Assembly (NCBI GenBank): GCA_015233295.1
Contig: JADFYC010000131.1
Location: forward strand, 1-9,216
Length of the DNA: 9,216 nt
From: Deltaproteobacteria bacterium
Lineage (GTDB): Bacteria; Desulfobacterota; JADFXK01
Direction: 5' to 3'
Part shown: positions 1-6,326 of the stretch, piece by piece
Numbering within the stretch: the stretch's first letter is position 1
Layout: each line of letters begins with the position of its first letter
The notes under the pieces: model-generated
What the model saw: the letters and a program-made list of their open reading frames with translations, nothing else
What the model was told of the DNA's origin: nothing
Databases searched by the model: none
Position numbers and translations under genes: made by a program

Positions 1-233
1 TTTTTAGATTGGAGCACCAGCCGGATGGGCAAAATTCACCGCGGCCCCGGTCAAAGTCGGGACGCGGAATGATTACGGCAGATTCGAGTAAAACCCCCCA
101 CTCCGGAATGCTCCCGCATAGATTTTCTAAGAAAGGAGCCGCTTCGACCAGGCGGTCATCCGCCGGAGCTGAGAAAAAAGGAATAGCATTACAGATGACT
201 GACTCTAATGAAGATGAGTTTGAACGCTATTAG
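1..233 (+). CDS. Methyl-accepting chemotaxis protein, C-terminal tail only (gene cut by window edge)
   Basis: This is the 3' end of an MCP gene whose body lies left of the window; the first complete codon is at position 3. The visible residues begin FRLEHQ, the same sequence that closes the signalling hairpin in the two complete MCPs of this window (SFFRLEHQ). They continue through a Gly/Ser/Lys-rich linker of about 65 residues and end in EFERY before the TAG at 231-233. The linker shares recognisable blocks with the MCP at 4295-6130 (GMLPH, KGAAS, AEKKGIALQM versus DEKKGVTLQM), so the two are close paralogues. EFERY fits the x-[HFYW]-x-x-[HFYW] pattern of the pentapeptide that tethers the methyltransferase CheR to receptors. 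Nothing can be said of its sensor domain. The MCP assignment rests on this homology alone but is firm. Confidence 0.88.
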   Translation, partial: FRLEHQPDGQNSPRPRSKSGRGMITADSSKTPHSGMLPHRFSKKGAASTRRSSAGAEKKGIALQMTDSNEDEFERY

Positions 234-383
234 ACCGCCGGCCGCCGGCTAGATTCAATCCGGTCATGATTGGCGTTTTAAAAAGCCCGCCGCCGGTTGC
301 CGTTATTGGGTGGAACAACGAGCAACCGACAGCGCCAAGTTAGGGCCGAATCAATGTCAACAACAATGAAAGGTCAGGATGTT

Positions 384-3296
384 ATGAAAAACATGAGAAT
401 TAAGATAATGGTGACCGGCGGCTTCGTCCTGATTGCGGTCCTTTTGTTAATAGTCGGGGCTTTAGGTTGGCGGGCCGTGGTCATGGTCAATGATAACTTT
501 GAGGTGGTTGCCTCAGATCGTTTGCCCAGCATTTTGGGGCTTGGGATTATCAATGAAGCCAAGACGGCTATCCAGCGGGCGGAGCGGACCATTATCCATC
601 CGGAATTACGCGCAGACAAAGCACATCAACTAAAGCGGCTTGAGGAGACCTGGAAGAACGTTGAAGAAGGCTTGAAAATCTATGAAGCCTTGCCTCGGAC
701 GCCGGCTGAGCAAAAAATATGGAATACCTTCAAGATATCTTGGGAAGAATGGAGAAAAATGCACCGCCGGGTGCTTGAGGCCGAGGAGAATGGGAGACAT
801 GAGGAAGCCTTAGCCTTGTCAACGGGTAAAGCCCGAGACGCTTTCAATGCGAGTGAGAAACTCCTGAATGATATAATAGACCAGAATAAGCGGCAGGCCG
901 ACGAGTTTCATAAAGAGTCCAAGATGCAATCTAGTCGATTGATCATGGCCACGTTGATGCTGTCAATTATAGGGACAATAGCGGCTTTGCTGATCGGTTT
1001 GATTATTTCCCGGAAAGTCGATGGAATAATTCAATCCGTGCTGGTTGAATTCGGCCGTTTAAAGGACGCGGCGACTGCGGGCAAGTTGGGAACCCGAGGA
1101 CAACCGGAAATAATTCATCGCGATTTTAGAGGACTCGTGGCCGGCGCCAATGACATCCTGGAGGCGATCATCCAGCCTCTGAAAATGGCGGCGGATTATG
1201 TCGACCGGATTTCCAAAGGAGATTTTCCGCCCCGGATTACTGATGAATATAAAGGTGATTTCAATGAGATAAAGAATAATCTGAATCAATGCATCAACGC
1301 CGTGAGTTTGCTCGTTGACGATGTGGATGTACTGGCGACTGCGGCGGTTGAAGGGAATCTGGACGTCAGGGCCGACGCGTCCAGGCATCAGGGTGATTTT
1401 CGGAAGATCGTGGCCGGGGTCAACGAGACCATCACGACACTCGTTGGGCACCTTGATGTGGTGCCGGCTCCAGCGTTGATTCTTGGGACGGATTTCGCAA
1501 TCCGTTACATTAACCAAATCGGGGCTGATGTGATCGGATTACCCAAGCAGCAAGTAGTAGGCACCAAGTGTTATAATCATTTTAAGACCTCGGATTGTAA
1601 TACAGCCAGGTGTGCCTGCGCCATGGCAATGCGGGATAACCGCAAGTCCACCGGTGAAACTGATGCTCACCCCAATATCCATAACCTCGAAATATCCTAC
1701 ACAGGTATACCTCTAAAGGACCGCCAGGGAAGAATCATCGGCGCCATGGAATTTGTAACTGATCAAACAGCGATTAAGCAGGCCGGTCGGATAGCTGAAA
1801 AAGTCAATCAATACCAGGAGGCCGAAGTGGTTAAGGTAACCGAAGTGCTCGGTCAGATTGCCAAAGGTTATCTTAATGTAACCCTCCAGGTGACGGAAGC
1901 CGACCAAGACACCTCCGCGGCCAAAACCAATTTCGAAAAGATCGCAAGGGCCATCGAGAAAAGCGTGCAGGCTATTCATGGCCTGGCTGAAGACGTCAAC
2001 ACGCTGTCAACTGCGGCCATAGCCGGGAAGTTGGATATCAGGTCCGACGCGACGAAGCACCAGGGTGATTTTCGGAAGATAGTGGAAGGGGTTAACAAGA
2101 CTCTGGATGCGATCATCGGACCTCTAAATGTCGCCGCTGAATATGTAGACCGGATTTCCAAGGGAGATATTCCGCCCCGGATCACTGATGAGTATCAAGG
2201 CGATTTCAATGAGATTAAGAACAACCTGAATCTATTGATCGACGCGATGAAAGAGGTTACCCAACTGGCTCAGGAAATCGCGTCTGGAAACCTGATGGTC
2301 AAGGCTGTCATCAGGTCTAAGAATGATGAGTTGATGATCGCCCTGGATAGGATGATCAAAGATCTGACGGAAGTGGTGGTCAATGTCCAAACCGCAACAG
2401 ACCAGGTGACCTCGGGAAGTCAACAAGTCAGTTCTACGGCTAACCAGATGTCTCAGGGTGCGGCCGAACAAGCGGCGAGTATCGAAGAAGTTTCCAGCTC
2501 CATGGAGGAAATGAGCAGCACGGTGAGTCAAAACGCCGACAACGCCAGGCAAACAGCGGCAATCGCCATTAGAGTGGCCAATGATACTCAAGAGGGCGGC
2601 CGATCAGTGGCGGAGACGGTTAGGGCCATGAAGAGCATTGCCGAAAAGATCGGTATTATCGAGGAAATTTCCCGCCAGACCAATATGTTGGCCCTTAACG
2701 CGGCGATCGAAGCGGCTCGGGCCGGGGAGCATGGTAAGGGGTTCGCCGTGGTTGCGGCGGAGGTACGTAAGCTGGCCGAGCGGAGTCAGAACGCGGCTAA
2801 AGAAATCAGCAGCCTGTCGGTCAGCAGTGTGGAAGTGGCCGAACACGCCGGTAAGTTGATCGAAACCATCATCCCTGATATTCAGAGGACCTCTGAATTA
2901 ATTCAAGAAATTAGCTCTTCCGGTAGTGAGCAGGCCGGTGGTATTGAGCAAGTTTCCAAGGCTGTCCAGCAGCTTGATCAGGTGGTCCAACAAAACGCCG
3001 GCGCCGCCGAAGAAATGGCCTCGGCCAGTGAACAGTTATCCGCTCAGTCGGAGCAACTTAAAGAAGTCATAAGCTTTTTTAGATTAGAACACCAGTCGGG
3101 TACCCATGGTTCGCCGCTCCGCCGGTTACAACATCGTGACCAAGCAGTTGCGGCGGCATCTCCTAAGACGTTTCGTTCGCCCAAGGCCCTGAATAAAGAA
3201 ACCACTTCGGCCGGGCAAGCATCCCTTCGAGACGAGAAGAAAGGGATAGCATTACATATGGGTGACTCTGAAGATGTAAATTTTGAACATTTCTAA
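384..3296 (+). CDS. Methyl-accepting chemotaxis protein with poly-HAMP array and Cys-rich PAS domain
   Basis: Large transmembrane chemoreceptor that would control CheA autophosphorylation through CheW. Numbering from the ATG at 384 (970 residues): TM1 about 9-31, helical periplasmic sensor of four-helix-bundle MCP type about 32-185, TM2 186-209. Then come HAMP-like units at about 210-261, 265-311 and 311-357, a PAS domain about 359-461, and further HAMP-like units at about 479-531, 534-579, 581-623 and 624-666. The signalling hairpin spans about 671-896; its tip (RQTNMLALNAAIEAARAG) is canonical. Methylation-type Glu pairs occur in AASIEEVSSS, SSSMEEMSST and GAAEEMASA. A 70-residue linker ends in NFEHF, a CheR-tether pentapeptide. 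The PAS carries Cys396, 405, 410 and 412. The frame is open back to 297. ATG 384 gives the usual short positively charged lead into TM1 and has AGGA four bases upstream; ATG 354, with AGGG eight bases upstream, is the alternative and would add ten residues. The ligand is unknown. Confidence 0.95.
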   Translation: MKNMRIKIMVTGGFVLIAVLLLIVGALGWRAVVMVNDNFEVVASDRLPSILGLGIINEAKTAIQRAERTIIHPELRADKAHQLKRLEETWKNVEEGLKIYEALPRTPAEQKIWNTFKISWEEWRKMHRRVLEAEENGRHEEALALSTGKARDAFNASEKLLNDIIDQNKRQADEFHKESKMQSSRLIMATLMLSIIGTIAALLIGLIISRKVDGIIQSVLVEFGRLKDAATAGKLGTRGQPEIIHRDFRGLVAGANDILEAIIQPLKMAADYVDRISKGDFPPRITDEYKGDFNEIKNNLNQCINAVSLLVDDVDVLATAAVEGNLDVRADASRHQGDFRKIVAGVNETITTLVGHLDVVPAPALILGTDFAIRYINQIGADVIGLPKQQVVGTKCYNHFKTSDCNTARCACAMAMRDNRKSTGETDAHPNIHNLEISYTGIPLKDRQGRIIGAMEFVTDQTAIKQAGRIAEKVNQYQEAEVVKVTEVLGQIAKGYLNVTLQVTEADQDTSAAKTNFEKIARAIEKSVQAIHGLAEDVNTLSTAAIAGKLDIRSDATKHQGDFRKIVEGVNKTLDAIIGPLNVAAEYVDRISKGDIPPRITDEYQGDFNEIKNNLNLLIDAMKEVTQLAQEIASGNLMVKAVIRSKNDELMIALDRMIKDLTEVVVNVQTATDQVTSGSQQVSSTANQMSQGAAEQAASIEEVSSSMEEMSSTVSQNADNARQTAAIAIRVANDTQEGGRSVAETVRAMKSIAEKIGIIEEISRQTNMLALNAAIEAARAGEHGKGFAVVAAEVRKLAERSQNAAKEISSLSVSSVEVAEHAGKLIETIIPDIQRTSELIQEISSSGSEQAGGIEQVSKAVQQLDQVVQQNAGAAEEMASASEQLSAQSEQLKEVISFFRLEHQSGTHGSPLRRLQHRDQAVAAASPKTFRSPKALNKETTSAGQASLRDEKKGIALHMGDSEDVNFEHF
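1059..1304 (+). repeat. Intragenic HAMP-pair duplication, copy A
   Basis: This 82-codon block covers the second half of the first HAMP-like unit and the second unit of the long MCP. It aligns without gaps to codons at 2004-2249. The strongest part, 30 residues beginning YVDRISKGD and ending KNNLN, matches at 28 of 30 positions, and its DNA is also clearly related. The copies lie on either side of the PAS domain, so the receptor has grown by internal duplication of a two-HAMP unit. Confidence 0.8.
2004..2249 (+). repeat. Intragenic HAMP-pair duplication, copy B
   Basis: Partner of the block at 1059-1304, on the C-terminal side of the PAS domain. Its first half is also related to a third segment at about 1332-1424: LSTAAIAGKLDIRSD here versus LATAAVEGNLDVRAD there, followed by HQGDFRKIV in both. 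About 22 of 31 residues agree in that stretch. Each unit has the HAMP pattern of two amphipathic helices joined by a short connector with a Gly-Asp/Asn-hydrophobic motif. Confidence 0.8.
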
Positions 3297-3354
3297 ACCA
3301 AGATCCTGATGGACAAACCATAGCCGGCAAAATATATTGATAACACTTACCGGG

Positions 3355-3394
3355 CACTTGAAAAGGTGTCAAAAGCCAGGCGCCTTTTCAAGTG
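3355..3394 (+). terminator. Hairpin downstream of the long mcp, possible transcript end or mRNA 3' stabiliser
   Basis: CACTTGAAAAGG at 3355-3366 is perfectly complementary to CCTTTTCAAGTG at 3383-3394. One G-U and one G-C pair extend the stem inward to 14 bp, around a 12-nt loop. It lies 59 bases after the mcp stop. No T-run follows (the sequence continues TGTGCATT), so a classical Rho-independent terminator is not supported. It could block exonucleases or act with Rho. Confidence 0.45.
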
Positions 3395-3415
3395 TGCATT
3401 AGTCAGCCTGCCTTT

Positions 3416-3476
3416 ATGGTTCTTCTTGGTGATCCTCCCTAATCTTGAGAGCTGCTCATGGTTCTTTTTGATCCTC
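3416..3476 (+). repeat. Two imperfect direct repeats upstream of the cheW promoter
   Basis: ATGGTTCTT followed by TTGGTGATCCTC at 3416-3437 recurs as ATGGTTCTT followed by TTGATCCTC at 3458-3476; the second copy lacks three bases in the middle. The two starts are 42 bp apart, close to four helical turns. The pair sits about 50-110 bp upstream of the predicted -10 box, where activator sites are often found. Function is inference only. Confidence 0.4.
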
Positions 3477-3501
3477 ACTATAGCAACCCCCATATACTCG
3501 T

Positions 3502-3531
3502 GTGAGATTCTCCCATAACAATGGGTATAAT
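3502..3531 (+). promoter_or_regulatory. Predicted sigma70-type promoter for cheW (and the following mcp)
   Basis: A perfect TATAAT lies at 3526-3531. Eighteen bases upstream is GTGAGA (3502-3507), matching TTGACA at four of six positions. This would start transcription near 3538 and leave a 5' leader of about 100 nt before the cheW ATG. The short inverted repeat CCCAT-AACA-ATGGG lies in the spacer just before the -10 box. Predicted from sequence only. Confidence 0.45.
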
Positions 3532-3637
3532 CCCTATTTACTAATCGCCCCCAACCTGATATTTATTGTGATGATTTTGGCCATGGTTAATTTGTGGCTC
3601 AACGGTCCTCGACTAATCACCGAACAGGGAGGTAATC

Positions 3638-4198
3638 ATGAGTGCCGCCGCGATAACTGAAGCAACTCAGTATCTCACCTTCACCCTTGACGAAGAAGAT
3701 TTCGCCCTCGAAATTTCCAAGGTCAAGGAAATCTTGGATTTCACTACTATCACCAAAGTTCCTCGGATGCCGGAGTTCTTCCGCGGCGTGTTAAATCTGC
3801 GGGGAAACGTCGTGCCGGTGATCGATCTACGGCTGAAGTTGGGTATGAAAGCCATCGAAAGAACGGTGGACACCTGTATTGTGATTATCGAGATATCCAT
3901 TGATGGCGAATTGACCCTTATGGGCGCCCTGGCTGATTCGGTAAAAGAGGTCATAGATCTTGATCCCGGTCAGATATCACCTCCGCCCACGCTGGGCACC
4001 AGGTTGGACACCAGGTTCCTTAAAGGGATGGGTAAGTGCGGAGAGAAATTTTTGATCATTCTGGACATTGATATGGTGCTTTCCTCCGATGAGCTGGCCC
4101 TGGTCAAGAATTCATCTGATTCTTCGAATAGTTCGCCGCCGGCCGCGTCCATCGCGGCTTCGAATGCAGGGACGGGACGGGCCGCCGGTGTTAGTTAG
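3638..4198 (+). CDS. cheW: Chemotaxis coupling protein CheW
   Basis: CheW is the cytoplasmic adaptor that joins the histidine kinase CheA to MCP signalling tips and makes kinase activity receptor-dependent. The 186 residues form one CheW domain (about 8-155) with the expected landmarks: QYLTFTLDEEDFALEISKVKE at the start (strand one and the first helix turn), VPRMPEFFRGVLNLRG, then VVPVIDLR at about 58-65, and KGMG followed by the last strand KFLIILDID. The start is well fixed by AGGGAGG five bases before the ATG. Residues 157-186 are an unusual Ser/Ala/Gly-rich tail with no recognisable motif. The gene lies between two MCP genes and 96 bp before the second, so it is probably co-transcribed with it. 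No cheA is present in the window, so its kinase partner is elsewhere. A CheV or CheA fragment is excluded by the absence of extra domains. Confidence 0.95.
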   Translation: MSAAAITEATQYLTFTLDEEDFALEISKVKEILDFTTITKVPRMPEFFRGVLNLRGNVVPVIDLRLKLGMKAIERTVDTCIVIIEISIDGELTLMGALADSVKEVIDLDPGQISPPPTLGTRLDTRFLKGMGKCGEKFLIILDIDMVLSSDELALVKNSSDSSNSSPPAASIAASNAGTGRAAGVS

Positions 4199-4294
4199 AA
4201 TCCGGCCGGCCAGTGCTGCGTAACGCCGGCATATAAAGCATGGTACAACTGATCGTGATTTAACTGCTGATTACAAAATAATGGAGAGACGATC

Positions 4295-6130
4295 ATGAAC
4301 TGGTTCTATAATTTGAAGATCAGAACAAAGCTTCTGTCAGGTTTTATCCTGGTGGCCTTGATTGCCGGATTCATAGGCTACATCGGCATAGGGAGCATCC
4401 ATCAGCTCGACGAAGCAGATAAGCTCATGTATGCCCGAAATACCGCTCCATTGGTAGATATCTATAAAGTTTCCGACGACTTTCAACGGATTCGGGTCAA
4501 TGTGAGAGACATAATTATGGCCAAGACGGCCGATGAAATGAAAGGCCTGACAGCAGTGATCAAGGATCTCGACAAATCCATCGATGAAAATATGGCGAAG
4601 TTTGAAAAAACCATTAAGGCCGAAGACGTCCGAAAGGAATACCAGATCGTTAAATCAAGTTTGGAAAAATACAAGCTGATTACGGAAAAAGCCATCTCCC
4701 TGGCTTTGGAAAATAAAAGGGAAGACGCGATTAGTTTACTCCGGGGTGATGTCGTTATTCTGGGCCGGGCCATTACCGAGTCGATAAATAAGATATTTGA
4801 CCTGAAGGTGGACCAGGCCAAAAAGAGGTCTGAAGAAAACGGAAACCTGGCCCGCGACGCTCAAAGGCTGTGCCTCATCCTGGCTGTAGTCGGCGTGATC
4901 CTGGCTATCGGGCTTGGATTTTTCCTGGCCCAGATTATCAGCCGGCCGATCAAGAGTCTGTCCGCCGCGGCTGAAAAACTGGCTATTGGGGATATGGACG
5001 TTCAGCTCGAAGCCAACACCAAGGACGAGATCGGAATGCTGTTGCAATCATTCAACAAGATGATTCAGGCCATGAACGGGATTACCCAACTGGCTCAGGA
5101 GATCGCATCCGGAAATCTGATGGTCAAAGCTGACATAAGGTCTGGGAATGATACGCTGATGATCGCCCTGGATAGAATGGTCAAGGACTTGACGGAGGTG
5201 GTGGGTAACATTCAGTCTGTCACCGACCAGGTGGCTTCCGGCAGTGAAGAAGTCAGTTCTACGGCCACCGAAATGTCCCAAGGGGCCTCCGAGCAAGCCG
5301 CCAGCGTAGAGGAAGTCTCCAGTTCCATGGAGGAAATGAGCAGCACAGTGAGTCAAAACGCCGACAACGCCAAAGAAACCGCGGCAATCGCCATTAGAGT
5401 GGCCAAAGACACTCAAGAGGGTGGCCGGTCGGTAGCGGAAACGGTCAAGGCTATGAAGAGTATCGCCGAAAAGATTGGGATTATCGAGGAAATTGCCCGG
5501 CAGACCAATATGTTGGCCCTTAATGCCGCCATCGAAGCAGCCCGGGCCGGGGAGCACGGTAAGGGGTTCGCTGTGGTTGCCGCGGAAGTGCGCAAATTGG
5601 CCGAGCGGAGCCAGAATGCGGCTAAGGAAATCGGCAGCCTGTCGGTCAGCAGTGTGGAAGTGGCCGAACACGCCGGTAAGTTGATCGAAACCATCATCCC
5701 TGACATTCAAAAAACTTCTGAGTTAGTTCAAGAGATCAATTCCTCCAGTGGTGAGCAGGCCGACGGTATTCAGCAGGTGTCCAAGGCCGTTCAACAGCTT
5801 GATCAGGTGATTCAACAAAGCGCCAGTGCGTCTGAAGAAATGGCTTCCGCCAGCGAGCAGTTGTCCGCTCAATCGGAGCAACTTAGAGAAATAATCAGTT
5901 TCTTTAGGCTGGAGCATCAGCCGCACGCAGGTACGCCGGGAAGACGGTCAAAGCCTGGTCGCCAAATGGTTGCGGCAGGTTCAGCCAAGACCTCCCACCC
6001 CGGAATGCTCCCTCATAAATCTTCCAATAAGGGAGCCGCTTCGGCCGGGCAAACATCCGCCGGAGACGAGAAAAAAGGGGTAACATTACAGATGTCCGGA
6101 TCTGAAGAAAATGAGTTTGAGCGTTACTAA
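4295..6130 (+). CDS. Methyl-accepting chemotaxis protein, two HAMP units
   Basis: Transmembrane chemoreceptor of 611 residues. Order of parts: TM1 about 13-33, periplasmic helical sensor of the four-helix-bundle MCP type about 34-190, TM2 192-215, HAMP about 216-264, second HAMP-like unit 264-306, signalling hairpin about 311-535. The tip (ARQTNMLALNAAIEAARAG, 401-419) is canonical, and Glu-pair methylation contexts occur in AASVEEVSSS and SSSMEEMSST. A linker of about 65 residues ends in EFERY (607-611), a CheR-tether pentapeptide. From residue 263 on it is very similar to the end of the long MCP; in the last HAMP 35 of 39 residues agree. The ATG has GGAG eight bases upstream and gives a standard MCP start (MNWFYNLKIRTKLL). 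It lies 96 bp after cheW with no terminator between. The ligand cannot be deduced. Confidence 0.96.
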   Translation: MNWFYNLKIRTKLLSGFILVALIAGFIGYIGIGSIHQLDEADKLMYARNTAPLVDIYKVSDDFQRIRVNVRDIIMAKTADEMKGLTAVIKDLDKSIDENMAKFEKTIKAEDVRKEYQIVKSSLEKYKLITEKAISLALENKREDAISLLRGDVVILGRAITESINKIFDLKVDQAKKRSEENGNLARDAQRLCLILAVVGVILAIGLGFFLAQIISRPIKSLSAAAEKLAIGDMDVQLEANTKDEIGMLLQSFNKMIQAMNGITQLAQEIASGNLMVKADIRSGNDTLMIALDRMVKDLTEVVGNIQSVTDQVASGSEEVSSTATEMSQGASEQAASVEEVSSSMEEMSSTVSQNADNAKETAAIAIRVAKDTQEGGRSVAETVKAMKSIAEKIGIIEEIARQTNMLALNAAIEAARAGEHGKGFAVVAAEVRKLAERSQNAAKEIGSLSVSSVEVAEHAGKLIETIIPDIQKTSELVQEINSSSGEQADGIQQVSKAVQQLDQVIQQSASASEEMASASEQLSAQSEQLREIISFFRLEHQPHAGTPGRRSKPGRQMVAAGSAKTSHPGMLPHKSSNKGAASAGQTSAGDEKKGVTLQMSGSEENEFERY

Positions 6131-6147
6131 ACCGATATTCAGCCTCC

Positions 6148-6311
6148 CAATGCTGTTGAATTAAGGAGCGGTCTGATCACCTTAGGGTGTGATAAGATTC
6201 CTCACATTCGTTCGGAATGACAATTATATCGTCATTCCAGATGGTCAACCTCGCTGTCATTTCGAGCCAAGCGAGAAATCTTAACGTCGCACGCTTAATT
6301 CAATAGCATTG
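6148..6311. repeat. Nested inverted-repeat element (MITE/REP-like) between convergent genes
   Basis: The outer arms CAATGCTGTTGAATTAAG (6148-6165) and CTTAATTCAATAGCATTG (6294-6311) are complementary at 17 of 18 positions. Inside lie longer arms at 6193-6222 (starting TAAGATTCCTC, ending GGAATGACA) and 6255-6283 (starting TGTCATTTCGAG, ending AAATCTTA). These are complementary at about 24 of 30 positions. A third, alternative hairpin, GGAATGAC/GTCATTCC (6214-6221 and 6231-6238), is nested within. No protein is encoded. The inner arm resembles dispersed intergenic repeats seen in many bacterial genomes. It occupies the gap between the + strand mcp and the - strand transporter gene, so it could also fold the 3' ends of both transcripts. 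Confidence 0.6.
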
Positions 6312-6326
6312 ATTCAGCATCTTGGG

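Larger units (their letters stand above)
3297..3637. other. 341-bp gap between mcp and cheW
   Basis: No coding sequence is credible here on either strand. The gap holds a 14-bp hairpin just downstream of the long mcp (3355-3394), a pair of direct repeats (3416-3437 and 3458-3476), a sigma70-like promoter (3502-3531) and, at its end, a strong Shine-Dalgarno sequence AGGGAGG (3626-3632) for cheW. The layout is what one expects if the long mcp ends its own transcript and cheW starts a new one. Confidence 0.6.

Noticed and set aside
297..383. Upstream extension of the long MCP to the TTG at 297
   Set aside because: The added residues (MPLLGGTTSNRQRQ) do not resemble an MCP N-terminus and no ribosome binding site precedes the TTG; starts at 354 or 384 are better supported.
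3585..3598. GG-N10-GC spacing upstream of cheW, considered as a sigma54 promoter
   Set aside because: Only the invariant dinucleotides match; the flanking TGGCAC and TTGC elements are absent, and a better sigma70-like promoter lies nearby.
4232..4237. TATAAA between cheW and the following mcp, considered as a separate promoter
   Set aside because: No plausible -35 element is found at 16-18 bases upstream, and the short gap favours co-transcription with cheW.
5048..5710. Open frame of 220 codons on the - strand inside the second complete mcp
   Set aside because: It runs antisense to a strongly conserved MCP signalling domain, its sequence is a His/Leu/Gly-rich mirror of the coding strand, and a similar antisense frame occurs in the other mcp. 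It is a codon-bias shadow.
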